Positions 1 to 11,406 are shown, numbered from the stretch's first letter. The stretch is 64,000 nt of DNA from Carposina sasakii (GCA_014607495.2 CP053152.1:6696001-6760000), one strand, 5' to 3'. A program made the numbers and translations. The notes: a model not told the origin generated them from the sequence alone.

Positions 1-3000
1 CACCAAAGTATTAGGTGCCAACACTCCTTTTGACTCCTTCCATTTTGTGCGGGTTTGTAGCTCTCCAATATACTCAGCGGACCATCGCTTCCAAAAATGT
101 TGCCTCAGCTGTTCTATCCTTTTATAACGTGATAGTGAATGTAAAGGAGAACTGGTAACATCTTCGCTTGCAGGTGAGGTCAGCGGTCGGCCGATCAGGA
201 AGTGAGCAGGTGTGAGAGGGGTATAATCTGAAGGATCTGAGGACAGACAGTACATAGGACGGGAGTTCAGGACAGCTTCTATTTGTGCCAAAACTGTACT
301 GAACTCCTCATAATTTAAGTGACTATTGCCTAAAACCCGTAAAATGTGGTGCTTGCAGGATTTCACCCCTGCCTCCCATAAACCGCCAAAATGAGGTGCG
401 TAGGGTGGTATAAATTTAAATTCAATTTCATTAGATGAAGCGTAATCAATAATAGTTTGTGATTCCCTAGATAAGAAATCTGTAATTTCCCTTTTTGCCC
501 CTACAAAATTCCTACCATGGTCAGAGAATATACAACATGGTTTTCCCCTACGGGAAATAAATCTTTTTAAGGCTAAAATATAATATTCTGTAGTTAAATT
601 AGTGACAAGTTCCAAGTGCAAGGCTTTCGTAGCAAAACAAACAAACAGACACAAATAACATTTCTCAAGTCTAGAGCCCCTTCCCTTCTTGTTTAATATA
701 TAAAGTGGTCCAGCATAATCTACTCCACAATTCATGAAAGGAAAATCAGCGGTTATTCGTTCCTGTGGTAAGTTTCCCATTATCGGTTGCACGGTTTGAC
801 CTTTCATGCGAGTGCATCTTTGACATTGTTGCACAACCTTTCTAGCTAAATTTCTCCCCCCTAAGGCCCACCAGGTCTCTCTCATGTGTGCTAACAGCTG
901 TTGAGGCCCAGCGTGCAACAACCTTAAGTGGCCTTGAACGAAAATAAGATGAGTAACATAATGCTTACTACACAATAATATGGGATGCATTTTATTATAT
1001 GAGAATTCAAGGGAATTAGACAATCGACCTCCCACTCGGATAATCCCTTTGTCATCTAAAAACAAGTTTAAACCTAATACATTACGAGTTGATTTAATTG
1101 GCAATTTATTTATTAAGGCGTTATATTCATTTGGAAATGATTCTAATTGAATTAATTTAATAATAGTATACAAAGAATTATTCATCTCCTTAAGTGACAA
1201 TGGTCCTGTGAAACGATTAAGTTTATTCTTTAATTTAAGGTTATTAATGAACCTCAAAACAAATGCGTATGCGCGTTGCAATTTGCAAAATGAAGAAAAC
1301 ACCTTAAAATCAAATTTAACACAAGAACTATTGTAGCAAGACATGACGTTTATGTGGTTTGTTCTTACTTCAGGTAAATTGGTGTGAAGACAATCCAAAT
1401 CCATAATTTGAATATTGGTTTCCCTTTCGAGTAAAAAGGACGGTCCGTGCCACCACATATTGTTGTTCATCAATTCGTCTAAACAAGTACCTCGAGAAAC
1501 TAAATCAGCTGGATTGTCTTTGCCACTCACATGTAACCATTTTCCTTGAGATAATTCACTTATTTGTACCACACGATTTTGCACAAACGTTTTAAGTTGA
1601 TTAGGTGACATTCTCAACCACCCCAATACAATAGTTGAGTCAGTCCAATAAACAATTTTGTCAAACTTTAAATTAAGCGATTTAATTATTCTATCTGATA
1701 ATATAGCACCTAGTAGCGCACCACACAATTCCAAACGCGGTATGCTAACCGGTTTGAGTGGAGCTACGCGGCTCTTAGAGCAAACAAGTTTGACCGTTAC
1801 GTCACCAGCCTCGTTAACGCTTAGGGCGTATGCACACGCACCGTACGCGAGTTCACTGGCGTCTGTAAATATATGCAATTCTGTACGAATAGGATTAATA
1901 CAAATCATATGGCGAGGTATATAAATATCATGTAATGCGGATAATGATGTGACAAACTTTTCCCACTTATATTTAATGTCCAGTGGTACTTCGTCATCCC
2001 ATTCTAACTTATACAACCATAGCTTTTGTAATAGCACCTTTGCTTTAATGATAACAGGGCTAAGAAAACCTAATGGATCGTATATCTGTGAAACAATAGA
2101 TAAAATCATACGTTTAGTTATAGAATTTGAGATTTTATTTATTTTAGAAGTGAAATGAAATTGGTCTTTATTATTTAACCAACCTAATCCTAAAGTTTTA
2201 TTAGACTGATTTTCGTTTAATGTAAAATGTTTCGACTGCTTACTATCATTCTGAACGAATTCCTTAGCTATTTCACTTGAATTAAATACCCATTTTCGCA
2301 AAGGAAAACAACCCGACTTAAGTACATCGATAACACCTTTACAAATGCGTATTAATTCTGATTTGCTATTATTCCCACTAATGTAGTCATCAACGTACAT
2401 ATCGTTCAAAATCGTGCGTGAAACGTCCGCATCCGTGCAATCCTGCCCTAACTGTCTAATGCATCGCATGCTAAGGTAAGGTGCAGACGCAGTACCATAC
2501 GTCACGGTATTTAGCTGGAATAAAGAAAGTTGTTCCGAAGGATTTTCACGCCATATTATCATTTGCAAATGTCTTTGATCCTCTTGTATTAATACCTGCC
2601 TGAACATTTTCTCTATGTCAGCACACGCAACGTATTTATATTGACGAAAGCGTAAAAGAATCGCAAACAAATCATTTTGCAAAGGTGGGCCAGTCATCTG
2701 AAGGTCGTTAAGCGATTTTCCCGACGAAGTTAATTGACTGGCATTGTATACCACGCGTAGTTTTGTTGTAATGCTATCTTCGCGGAATACACCATGGTGA
2801 GGTAAAAAATAATTTATAGGTGGGCAATGTTTAATGCGAGTCATGTGCCCGAGGCTTATATATTCTTTCATAAAGTCGTTGTACATCTGTTTGCACTGAC
2901 TGTCGCGTTCAAGTCGTCGTTCAAGTGAAATAAACTGTTTTTTAGCAATATCATAACTGTCACCGAGCTCATCTATGGAATCCTTAAACGGTATGCGTAC

Positions 3001-5085
3001 TGAGAACCGACCATCAACCAAGCGTTTAGTTGTATCTATAAATAACTTCTCACAAAGCCGTTCTTCGTCAGAATAAAAGTTATTATTTTGGCATGACACT
3101 TCCTCTATCTCCCAAAATTTCCTTAACTGTTCCCCTATATCAAGCGTTTGAGTAGTATTACATTGAACAGGAGTAATGCGCCTATGTTCAAAATGAATGG
3201 GGCCAGCCACTATCCAGCCTAGTTTGGTATTTTGGAGATAAGGACCGTTACATAATCTAATTTTATCTTCGATTATCAAATCCCAAAATTGATCTACTCC
3301 CAACAATAAATCTATTTTGGACGGAATGTGGTAATTAGTGTCTGCTAAGCATATATCCTTAGGAATATTTAAAGAATTTGGATTAATTTTATATGTAGGT
3401 ATCATATTAGTTATGGAGGGTAGAACTAAACATTTAATATCCGTTTGATAATTATAATTTAATGATCTGAGCTTAATTGTACATAATTGAGCAGAATGCG
3501 AGACCGACTGTCCCACTCCTAGGATGTGATAAGTGGACTGTATAGGTTTTAAATTAAGTTTTTTACATAGTGACTCAGATATAATGCTATGTTGACTACC
3601 ACTGTCAAGTAAAGCCCGAGCTCTGTAATACTTGTTGTTAATGCCTGCGACCTCAATAATTGCAGTTGACAATAAAGTGGAATTTAACGAATCATTATTT
3701 GCAATAGAACAACCTTTACGATCGGTATTTAAATAAGTTTGCATATGTAAACTGGCGGATGAGTCAGAATCCTTACTACTCTCACCGTGCAATAAACTGT
3801 TATGTTTTAGATTGCATTGTCTACATGGGCCAAAATAACAATCATTTGCGGTATGTCCTTTACGGAAGCAATTTGCACACAAAGCATTCTCATTCACAAT
3901 ATTTAACCTTTCATTTAACGGTAATTTTAAGAACTGAGAACAAGCATAAAGTGAGTGGTTACCTTTACACATAACACAACAACGAGTATAGTGAGTCTTT
4001 TTATTATTGGAGTTTTTAGCGGAGTTATCATTAATTGATGCAAAACTATTTACCTTTTGCATTTTTAACTTGTTATCAGAGCTTGACCTACTTATGGGGT
4101 AAACAGTATGGTTTGCCTGTACCTTTTCCAACATATTAGCTTTCTCCGTTAGAAATTCAATTAAATAAGACAACTTTGATGAGTTCTCTGTACCTAGAAT
4201 ACTTTTATGTTGTTCCCATTCCTTTTCTGTAGCCAAATCTAGTTTAGAAACAATTATAAAAATAATGAGGGTATCCCACTTTTTTGTAGGTTCCCCTAAC
4301 GTCTTTAAGGCTCGTAAATTTTTGAGCACAGTATCTACCAATTTTCTAATAATATGAGGCGATTCCTTAGTCATAGATTGTAAGGAAAATAACGCCTTTA
4401 CATGGTTATGCACTAATAAACCAGTATTATTATATCTATGATTAAGTAAATCCCATGCTATTGTGTAGTTTTCAGATGAAAATTCTAATGATTTTATCAC
4501 CTGACTAGCGTTCCCTGTTAAAGCAGATCTTAAATAATGGAACTTTTGAATATCATCCAATAGTGTTGATTTATGGATCAAAGAAAGGTAGGTATCTCTA
4601 AACTCAAGCCATGCATTGTATGAGCCATCAAAGGTAGGTAAAGCTATAGTAGGTAACTTTACTAACGGATTTGCGTTACACTTGGATTTATCACTAATAG
4701 CAGAGTCGGAATTATTAACACTTTGCAATAAACGATTAACATCTGTAAAGACAGCATAGTAGGAATTTTCAAAGGATTCACGATTATCTAGTTGCTGAGA
4801 TAACTCCCTTTCTGAACACATTTCCTCTATGGAACTTTGAATATGATTAAAATCTTGCATTAATGATTTAGCAATATCAGATCTTAACTTTAATTCTGTT
4901 AATTGCCTATCATCTAACGGTTCATCTATAATTGAATTTACAAATTTCGAAAAAAGTGTTAATCTACCCTTAATTGTCCCGCGTTTTTTATTCAAATCTT
5001 GCAATAACTTGTCATTAACATTTTGCATAACTGGCAAGGGAGATTTAATAGGGGATTTACTAAGCGTTTCAGATCCTAGACTCAT
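1..5085 (-). CDS. BEL/Pao gag-pol polyprotein (partial, 3' end missing)
   Basis: The frame starts at ATG 5085-5083 and runs 1695 codons to base 1 without a stop. The N-terminal third is a gag-like region. Cysteine-rich knuckles follow near 3830-3990, including a CANCFRKGHTANDC motif. The protease motif LLDSGSQHS lies near 3610. The reverse transcriptase carries YVDDYISG near 2390, and an FTDASELAYGACAY motif of the RNase H region lies near 1830. An HHCC zinc region and an integrase core with CGVDYAGPL near 730 come next. The last codons (LQTRTKWKESKG) resemble the start of the Pao C-terminal domain. This length suits BEL/Pao, whose polyproteins are usually 1700-1900 residues. It encodes everything needed for reverse transcription and integration and has no envelope gene in view. 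Confidence 0.9.
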   Translation of the reverse strand, partial: MSLGSETLSKSPIKSPLPVMQNVNDKLLQDLNKKRGTIKGRLTLFSKFVNSIIDEPLDDRQLTELKLRSDIAKSLMQDFNHIQSSIEEMCSERELSQQLDNRESFENSYYAVFTDVNRLLQSVNNSDSAISDKSKCNANPLVKLPTIALPTFDGSYNAWLEFRDTYLSLIHKSTLLDDIQKFHYLRSALTGNASQVIKSLEFSSENYTIAWDLLNHRYNNTGLLVHNHVKALFSLQSMTKESPHIIRKLVDTVLKNLRALKTLGEPTKKWDTLIIFIIVSKLDLATEKEWEQHKSILGTENSSKLSYLIEFLTEKANMLEKVQANHTVYPISRSSSDNKLKMQKVNSFASINDNSAKNSNNKKTHYTRCCVMCKGNHSLYACSQFLKLPLNERLNIVNENALCANCFRKGHTANDCYFGPCRQCNLKHNSLLHGESSKDSDSSASLHMQTYLNTDRKGCSIANNDSLNSTLLSTAIIEVAGINNKYYRARALLDSGSQHSIISESLCKKLNLKPIQSTYHILGVGQSVSHSAQLCTIKLRSLNYNYQTDIKCLVLPSITNMIPTYKINPNSLNIPKDICLADTNYHIPSKIDLLLGVDQFWDLIIEDKIRLCNGPYLQNTKLGWIVAGPIHFEHRRITPVQCNTTQTLDIGEQLRKFWEIEEVSCQNNNFYSDEERLCEKLFIDTTKRLVDGRFSVRIPFKDSIDELGDSYDIAKKQFISLERRLERDSQCKQMYNDFMKEYISLGHMTRIKHCPPINYFLPHHGVFREDSITTKLRVVYNASQLTSSGKSLNDLQMTGPPLQNDLFAILLRFRQYKYVACADIEKMFRQVLIQEDQRHLQMIIWRENPSEQLSLFQLNTVTYGTASAPYLSMRCIRQLGQDCTDADVSRTILNDMYVDDYISGNNSKSELIRICKGVIDVLKSGCFPLRKWVFNSSEIAKEFVQNDSKQSKHFTLNENQSNKTLGLGWLNNKDQFHFTSKINKISNSITKRMILSIVSQIYDPLGFLSPVIIKAKVLLQKLWLYKLEWDDEVPLDIKYKWEKFVTSLSALHDIYIPRHMICINPIRTELHIFTDASELAYGACAYALSVNEAGDVTVKLVCSKSRVAPLKPVSIPRLELCGALLGAILSDRIIKSLNLKFDKIVYWTDSTIVLGWLRMSPNQLKTFVQNRVVQISELSQGKWLHVSGKDNPADLVSRGTCLDELMNNNMWWHGPSFLLERETNIQIMDLDCLHTNLPEVRTNHINVMSCYNSSCVKFDFKVFSSFCKLQRAYAFVLRFINNLKLKNKLNRFTGPLSLKEMNNSLYTIIKLIQLESFPNEYNALINKLPIKSTRNVLGLNLFLDDKGIIRVGGRLSNSLEFSYNKMHPILLCSKHYVTHLIFVQGHLRLLHAGPQQLLAHMRETWWALGGRNLARKVVQQCQRCTRMKGQTVQPIMGNLPQERITADFPFMNCGVDYAGPLYILNKKGRGSRLEKCYLCLFVCFATKALHLELVTNLTTEYYILALKRFISRRGKPCCIFSDHGRNFVGAKREITDFLSRESQTIIDYASSNEIEFKFIPPYAPHFGGLWEAGVKSCKHHILRVLGNSHLNYEEFSTVLAQIEAVLNSRPMYCLSSDPSDYTPLTPAHFLIGRPLTSPASEDVTSSPLHSLSRYKRIEQLRQHFWKRWSAEYIGELQTRTKWKESKGVLAPNTLV

Positions 5086-5351
5086 TTTGGCACTTTATAA
5101 AATTCAGGGTACTTACGGTTTTTCCTGCAAACACCTCGGTGTAATCACGCGAACCAAGGCCAGGGATTTCCTGTAATTAGTCACAGTTTTAGCACAAAAG
5201 AAGCTGGAAGGAAGGAAAGGAACGATACGACCAAACCTCTGCTGAATCTTCCTTTAAACTTATTCTTCTCTTAATTCTTCTTCTATTATGTAATTATTTT
5301 TGATTATTATTAATCTGATTCTTCATATAATATTCGGCGTTGAAGGTCCAA

Positions 5352-5619
5352 TGTTTTCGTAGTATATTCAGGACTTAAATAAAGCGAGATTTTCTTGAAT
5401 ATATACGTTATATTTTAAAATGCGTATCAAGCGAATACAATTTTAGTGTGTATCAAATTTTAATGTTGTCGAATATATATAGGATCCGTGCAGCTCCATC
5501 TAGTCCACCACCTAGGAACTAGCGAACGTCCTTCACATTGATGTAAACTGGTCGGGTGTGTGCTGCGTGTGCGCTGATACGTCCTTGTCGTCCTGTATCA
5601 CTAGGTGGCGTTGCGAACA
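5352..5619 (-). repeat. probable 5' LTR of the BEL/Pao element
   Basis: On the - strand the segment begins TGTTCGCAACG and ends CGAAAACA, giving TG...CA borders with a short inverted TGTTCG/CGAAAACA. It is about 268 bp and is followed at once by the putative primer-binding site. An AT-rich TATATATA stretch lies inside. The partner LTR is outside the window, so the borders rest on these signals alone. Confidence 0.5.
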
Positions 5620-6455
5620 ATAGTTAAAGATGACTTTGTTAAAGTATTAGGTATTAAGTTGTAAATATTTAAATAGTTTGAGATATTTAATATGTATTAA
5701 GTAGATAAATTAGTTACGTTATTTATCGCTTTTTAGTTAAAGTTTGAAGTCGGTTACATTTTTTTTTAAAGTCAGTTTATTTCTCGATTTTTAGTTGTGT
5801 TAATGCGTTGTGGACTTAAATAGATGCTAGTTTATACAGGCTGATTTTTGGTCGTCAACGTTCCCGAAAACTACGTAATCTCCTCATCATCACTATCATT
5901 TTTCTCCTTGGAAGCATACCTGGGAAGTGTCTGGTTTCCAAAATATTAGGGTCCAAAGTTGAGTAAATAGACTGCATTTTTCTGCATGAATGCACATAGA
6001 CGCGCGTAGCAAGATTTTTAGATAGATTTATAGAAATAATTAATATCTGTCTATAAAAAAAACTAACATAAACACTGGACACTATTGTTACAGTTTACAG
6101 TCAGCACCACATCATACATATGAATATATAGCGTACCTTATAATATTAATTATTATTATTATATAAAGTCAATTGATTAAAGGCTATATTTTATAAAAGT
6201 AGCTATTATGACTCCTGCAATATTGTTCTGAGAGGTTGCGATGGTTGTATAAATAGCAGGGTAGAAACTAAATGGTGTCACTTTTTTCTTGACTGTTGAG
6301 TTTGTAAGACGTTACTCTGCTCGATCTCTGTTCTATTTAAAAAACATTGCAACGATATAATCTATTTACGGCGAATCGGGTTTCCTGCTGCTTCTTTCCC
6401 CGAATGTTATATCGCCCGAAGCAGCTTTAACTGTATAAGTGATAAATAAATAGTT
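5620..6455. other. AT-rich intergenic DNA, no gene seen
   Basis: No coding homology or intact repeat was recognised. The short open frame at 5855-6082 on the - strand has no recognisable domain and looks like chance. Confidence 0.5.
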
Positions 6456-6552
6456 CTACATAGCAACTGCGATGTTTGACTCCGCATCCTGAATATATTG
6501 CTGCGCCAACGAGTAATCATCGGTGACACTATACATTTCGCCGATCAAGTAC
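6456..6552 (-). CDS. possible terminal coding exon, unknown gene
   Basis: On the - strand a T-rich tract and TTTTTTTATTAG form a good splice acceptor ending at 6553. From the second base of the exon one frame reads 31 residues (beginning YLIGEMYSVTDDYSLAQQ) and ends in TAG at 6456-6458. The composition is protein-like, with acidic and aromatic residues, but I recognise no family. It lies downstream of, and on the same strand as, the signal-peptide exon at 8884-9039. The phases do not join directly (that exon ends in phase 0; this one needs two bases from upstream), so at least one more exon would be needed. It could equally be a chance frame. Confidence 0.3.
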
Positions 6553-6699
6553 CTAATAAAAAAATTGTTTCAAAAAAATTTACATCGTTTCTCAGCATTT
6601 TTTTTTTTTGCATAAACTTACTTTATTTGATGTATAGAGTACGTACCCTTAGTTAAGGGTGGCAACGAAAAAACACCATGTATACCTAAGGTTTTCATC

Positions 6700-7750
6700 A
6701 TTACCATCTCAGGAGTAGTATCTACCCGTATAAGTATCACGTTAGCCCTACATATATAGTTTCCATCGACCAATAGCAGTACTGTCCCCTAACTCCTAAC
6801 CGTTAAGGAGTTCTGTAGCTTGACCATCAGCACAGCAGCATCAGATTTTGATTCAAGTATACCTCACAAGCAACAAGTTAGCCCTACATACTACTATATA
6901 GTTTCCATCGACCAATTGCAGTACTGTCTTCCAACTCCTAAACGTTAAGGAATTCTGTAGCTTCATCGTCAGAACAGCAGCATCAGATGTTGATTCAAGT
7001 AACACGTTAGCCCTACATACTACTAAATAGTTTCCATCGACCAATTGCAGTACTGTCTCCCAACTCCTAACCATTAAGGACTTCTGTAGCTTCATCATCA
7101 GCACAGCAGCATCAGATGTTGATTCAAGTAACACGTTTGCCCTACATACTAATAAATAGTTTCCATCGACCAATTGCAGTACTATGGAGTTCTGTAGCTT
7201 CATCATCAGCACAGCAGCATCAGATGTTGATTCAAGTAACACGTTAGCCCTACATAGTACTAAATAGTTTCCATCGACCAATTGCTGTACTGTCTCCCAA
7301 CTCCTAACCGTTAAGGAGTTCTGTAGCTTTATCATCAGCACAGCAGCATCAGATGTTGATTCGAGTAATACGTCAGCCCTACACACTACTAAATAGTTTT
7401 CATCGACCAATTGCTGTACTGTCTCCCAACTCCTAACCGTTAAGGAGTTCTGTAGCTTCATCATCAGCACAGCAGCATCAGATGTTGATTCAAGTAACAC
7501 GTTAGCCTTATATACTACTAAATAGTTTTCATCGACCTATTGCAGTACTGTCTCCCAACTCCTAACCGTTAAGGAGTTCTGTAGCTTCATCATCAGCACA
7601 GCAGCATCTAGATGTTGATTCAAGTAACACGTTAGCCCTACATACTACTAAATAGTTTCCATTGACCAATTGCAGTACTGTATCCAAACTCCTAACCGTT
7701 AAGGAGTTCTGTAGCTTCATCATCAGCACAGCAGCATTAGATGTTGACAC
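6700..7750. repeat. 129-bp minisatellite, about 8 units
   Basis: The phrase GTTTCCATCG or a close variant recurs at 6761, 6901, 7030, 7159, 7267, 7396, 7525 and 7655. The spacings are 140, 129, 129, 108, 129, 129 and 130 bp, so the unit is 129 bp with one 21-bp deletion and a few indels. Because 129 is a multiple of three, the - strand stays open across several units: 6853-7500 translates to five copies of a 43-residue block of the type LLESTSDAAVLMMKLQNS. This openness follows from the unit length and low divergence; it does not by itself prove coding. Each unit also contains an AGCACAGCAGCA segment. Confidence 0.9.
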
Positions 7751-8883
7751 CCTGAAGCATATACCTGAGTAAGACATGATTACGTAACAAAAGCACCATG
7801 CGTGCATACAATTTTCGGTGGTTGCCCTTGATTTCTCCTGGATCCCATCATCAGATCCTGACCTGGTGAAAATGGGACCACCTCAGAAGTGAACTCTATC
7901 CAACAAAAAAATAGAATAACACAAATTTTTTGTATGCAGTGACACAGTAAATGTGGTCATATAGGTACATACAAGTAGTAACTGGCGCCATGATCAAAAA
8001 TAACTAAACGGTGAATCGCACTCTACCACGTACCTAGGTACATAGGTACAGCATGGCGACGGCACATCACGAATGAAAGATCTTTAGTTACGGGGTTACG
8101 GGCTAGTTACCCTTATGGCCCTCCACGATATAGCCTATAGAATGATTAAGTTTCAACTCTACGGTAAATGGAGCATTTTCTTTGATACCAAATCAAATTA
8201 CACTAACGACACGTTTTTGTCGAATCGAATCGACGACGACACGAGTAGACCAAATTACTTTTTTACTTGTTGAGGTCGATAGTTGGTCCCAACTGCGAAA
8301 CGTAGTTTCATACAGATACAGAGTTTTTAAACTTCAGCCTGTTTGCAGTCCACTGCTAAACGAAGGCCTCTCTGGGCACGCAACAAGACTATTGCCATAG
8401 GGGGATTGATAGTTACCAATATTATTATCAAAGAGATTATACATAGGTATAGTCATATCTAACTGCGGTCTTATTGAGATTAGAGTTAACGTTGCCGTTA
8501 AAGCTTACTTGTGGGTACAAGTTTACGAGAGGGCTTTGATATACAGCGTGACTACAATTTTTATTATCTACGCAGCAGGATGAATCAAGACTTTCGATAC
8601 CTTAGGTACCTAATCTCTTATACCTAAGGTAGGTAAGTACCTAGGTATATTTATTTTAATAAACAACCACAACTCTTCGTAATAATGCAGGTACCTACCT
8701 AAGTAGGTACTAGGAGGTTCTCTATATCTACTACTTAGCCTACCGATTTAATATAGATATAGGTACACCCATTGACGATCGAAAAAGTAAAAGCTACAGG
8801 TAAAAACTCACTAAGCATCGCTACCGACGAGTTACTACCTATTCATCTAAGTAATTTAATTAAATAATTTTAACATAACTCAC
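7751..8883. other. non-coding DNA with repeat fragments
   Basis: No gene was seen. A segment near 7815-7910 (GATTTCTCCTGGATCCCATC) looks like a common lepidopteran repeat. Around 8331-8398 a reverse-oriented tail containing TTTGCAGTCCACTGC matches the LINE-like tail also seen at 37049 and 60375. 8600-8780 is rich in GGTACCTA words. If 8884-9039 and 6456-6552 belong to one gene, this is intron. Confidence 0.5.
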
Positions 8884-9039
8884 CACATATTCTTCTTTGC
8901 CTTTCTTCATATAACCAACAACACGCAAGTCCTTCAAATCCACCTGGACGTTCAGGTCTCCGGTCTGTCTCTGATCATACGTAGCGCTAGCCACAATAGT
9001 GAGGAGTGAAAAAAATACAAATACAATTTTTGAACCCAT
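8884..9039 (-). CDS. first exon of an unrecognised secreted protein
   Basis: ATG at 9039-9037 opens a 52-codon exon with a clear signal peptide: Met-Gly-Ser-Lys, the hydrophobic run IVFVFFSLLTIVASA, then a likely cleavage before TYDQRQTGD. The mature part is short and charged (NVQVDLKDLRVVGYMKKGKE). The exon ends in phase 0 at GTG followed by a consensus donor GTGAGT (8883-8878). A GC-rich leader free of upstream ATGs precedes it for about 20 bases. Downstream exons were not securely found; 6456-6552 is a candidate last exon. I recognise no family. The combination of signal peptide, codon structure and strong donor makes chance unlikely. Confidence 0.55.
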
Positions 9040-9379
9040 AGCGAAAAATCGGCGCGCACACTAAGGTTTATTCAGGGATTGTGGTCTAGTCCAGCGATCA
9101 AGTGCGACTAAATGTGGCCGTCCCTGTGCCGGTGACACAAGTTATTTACAACAACTGAACAGTTATTCCAAGTAACTGGAAGGTCGATAGCCTCCGCTGC
9201 GCTGGTACAGAACGTCCTCAGATTACGCAAGGTCCGCGGATAATTCTCCTGATCAACCGTTACCGTCTAATTGCAGATCAAGCATCGATAGATCTGCACG
9301 ATTACAGGTTGATCTCAATGCAAAGGCGTCTAACTGGAATAGACCTTTCTGTGACTCCCGCGCACGCGCAAATACCATC

Positions 9380-9530
9380 TATACTGAGTTGTATAGGTAT
9401 ATTTTATGTTAGAACTAGCGACCCGCCCCTGCTTCACACGAGTGCAATGCTGATAGGTATTATATTTACCTACTCTTGATACACTCTCTCTAACAATTAA
9501 AAAAACCGCATCGAAATCCGTTGCGTAGAG
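9380..9530. repeat. interspersed repeat fragment (TAGCGACCCGCCCC type)
   Basis: AACTAGCGACCCGCCCCTGC followed by a GTGCAATGCTGATAGG block is a repeat type I associate with lepidopteran genomes, often linked to non-autonomous Helitrons. No terminal structure can be defined here. Confidence 0.4.
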
Positions 9531-9544
9531 TATTAGTATAGATC

Positions 9545-9745
9545 AGAGGTTCCCAAACTTATTTTGTGTACTGCGCACTTTGAGAATAAATTATTTTAGC
9601 GCCCCCATTTTTTCACCGACTTAAACACTACTATAACTTTCCAATCCTCTACACAACTACACAACGCCCCAATTTTTTCTCTGGGTCTCTTACCGCCCCC
9701 CTTTAGGCCTGCAGCGCCCATAAGGGGGCGTTATCGCCTATCGTT
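9545..9745. repeat. hAT-like non-autonomous element remnant
   Basis: The stretch starts CAGAGGTTCCCAAACTTATT, a start typical of hAT-type terminal inverted repeats, and is followed by GCGCCCCC-rich DNA ending near AAGGGGGCGTTATCG. A second terminus and a target duplication could not be confirmed. Confidence 0.4.
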
Positions 9746-10558
9746 ATTGAGAAAGGCAGGTAATCAATAAAGTATAAACGCAAGTTACAATCAAATGTTA
9801 CGGGTTATAAATGCACACTAGCTGTGAGCATTACGCCGAGCATTCGCAGGAACGTTACGTTACATGGAAACTAAGCTTTTACCTGTATTGTACCATTCGT
9901 AAGAACGTTATACTCGTATTACACAGAAAATGTTCTAGTCTATACTCACCTTAGTATATAGTTTAAAAGATCTAAGCATATATAGTGACAGACAGAATTT
10001 TGTCACACTTATTATCGGCATAATAACTTATAGGTAACATAAAGTTGCCATATGTTTCAATTGTAATAATATTGTCAGTCAGTGTTCAATGTAATACGAG
10101 TATTAATGAATGCATACCTATCTTCATACTTCACATTCTGTTTTTCTATTATGCTTTATAGTCGCTAGTTAGGTCCCCCGGGATTTTAGAGCCCACAACA
10201 AAAACTAGCCTTTTTTGTCCCGCTCGCACACGTCTGGTGGCGGGGACGCCAGGGACTCGCGCCATTATTTTTCAAAGTACTTTTTTTTGAGGTTGTTTAC
10301 TTGGGTCATGGGAGGGAATGGTCTTCGGTTGAAGCTCTCGCATAATTTGAATTGAACTTCACAAGGTAAGTTCCTTTAATTCCTAACTATACTTCGAGCT
10401 TCAACCGAAGATGATTTTAACGATGAAGTTTACAAATCAGATGTTTAAAGTGAGATAAAAACATAAAAAACTACATAATTATGTAATCAGTGAGTTTAAT
10501 TGATTAAACTCAATAATGATTGATCATAATACCATATAGGTGACACAATATTCTACGA

Positions 10559-11406
10559 TTAATCAGTTTGTACATCAAAAATTGCATTAATGAAATCATT
10601 ATTTGAAGAATTGATCGTATCTCTTCTATAATATTTTAAAAACACATTAGATTTATCGCTCCAACCTGCAGCTTTTCTCAGCACATCTAAACTAACACCA
10701 GCCTTATGAGCAGCTGAGGTGGCGGATGTCTGGTGCTATGTGCACCGAAAGTGTTTATATCGATCTTAAGACTTTTTTAACTCAGTGGCCGATAGTTTGA
10801 GAACCAACTTTTTTAAATGGCCTTTGGATACTTTGACGTTTTTATTAAATCTGGTACTTTAATCACAATGGCATCATTATCTGTTACGATATTGTTTAAT
10901 TTAATCAAACTTAATGTTTGCATCCGTTGTGCGGAAGCAATAGCCAACAGAGTAGCAGATTTAAATGCTAGATATTTTATAGAAATGTTATTATATGGGT
11001 ATATCTTTGATACATAATTTAAAACTTGAATAGTATCCCATGTCTGATCATACTTGGGTTTGGGGGGATTAAGTCTGAATACCCCTTTAAGAAACTGATT
11101 TACACAATAATTCGTTGTAATTTTCTTTCCAATCACAATTGACAAAGCTGAGCAGCTGCCACCATTCTCAAACGCCTTTGTTAAAAAGGATATAACTTGA
11201 GAAGGTGTAGCTTCGTAAAAATCATAATCATTACTTTGACAGAATGTCCACCACGATCTTAATGATGAATTGTACTGCGAAATAGTATTATTAGAAAAAG
11301 AGGCCATTAAAATATTTAATGAACTATGCGGTGTGCCTCTTTTTATAAACGATTTCCCGATAACTTCACGGCCACCAGGGAAAGGCTCGAGTGTAGCGGG
11401 TGACAA
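10559..11406 (-). pseudogene. DIRS tyrosine recombinase, broken
   Basis: The - strand frame 11406-10813 (197 residues) begins with the N-terminal SAM-like core-binding domain of tyrosine recombinases (NTISQYNSSLRSWWTFCQ) and reaches the catalytic arginine box (IASAQRMQTLSLI). It stops at 10813. Beyond the stop and a frameshift near 10730 the rest is still visible: an HSTRH box (HxxR region) near 10745, a GWSDKSNVFLKYYRRD segment holding the likely nucleophilic tyrosine near 10640, and a natural end at 10559. This enzyme class integrates circular DNA intermediates of DIRS elements. With at least one stop and one frameshift this copy should not be functional. Confidence 0.8.

Larger units (their letters stand above)
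1..5619 (-). mobile_element. BEL/Pao LTR retrotransposon, cut by left window edge
   Basis: The element reads leftward. A probable 5' LTR (5352-5619) is followed by a leader (5086-5351) and one continuous gag-pol frame that is still open at base 1. The domain order is gag with zinc knuckles, aspartic protease, reverse transcriptase, RNase H, integrase and a C-terminal BEL/Pao-specific segment, which is the order known for BEL/Pao. Just inside the LTR the - strand reads TTGGACCTTCAACGCCGAAT, a likely primer-binding site resembling those of other insect Pao elements. The 3' LTR and the last part of pol lie outside the window. No frameshift or stop was found in the stretches read, so the copy looks young and possibly autonomous. 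Confidence 0.9.
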
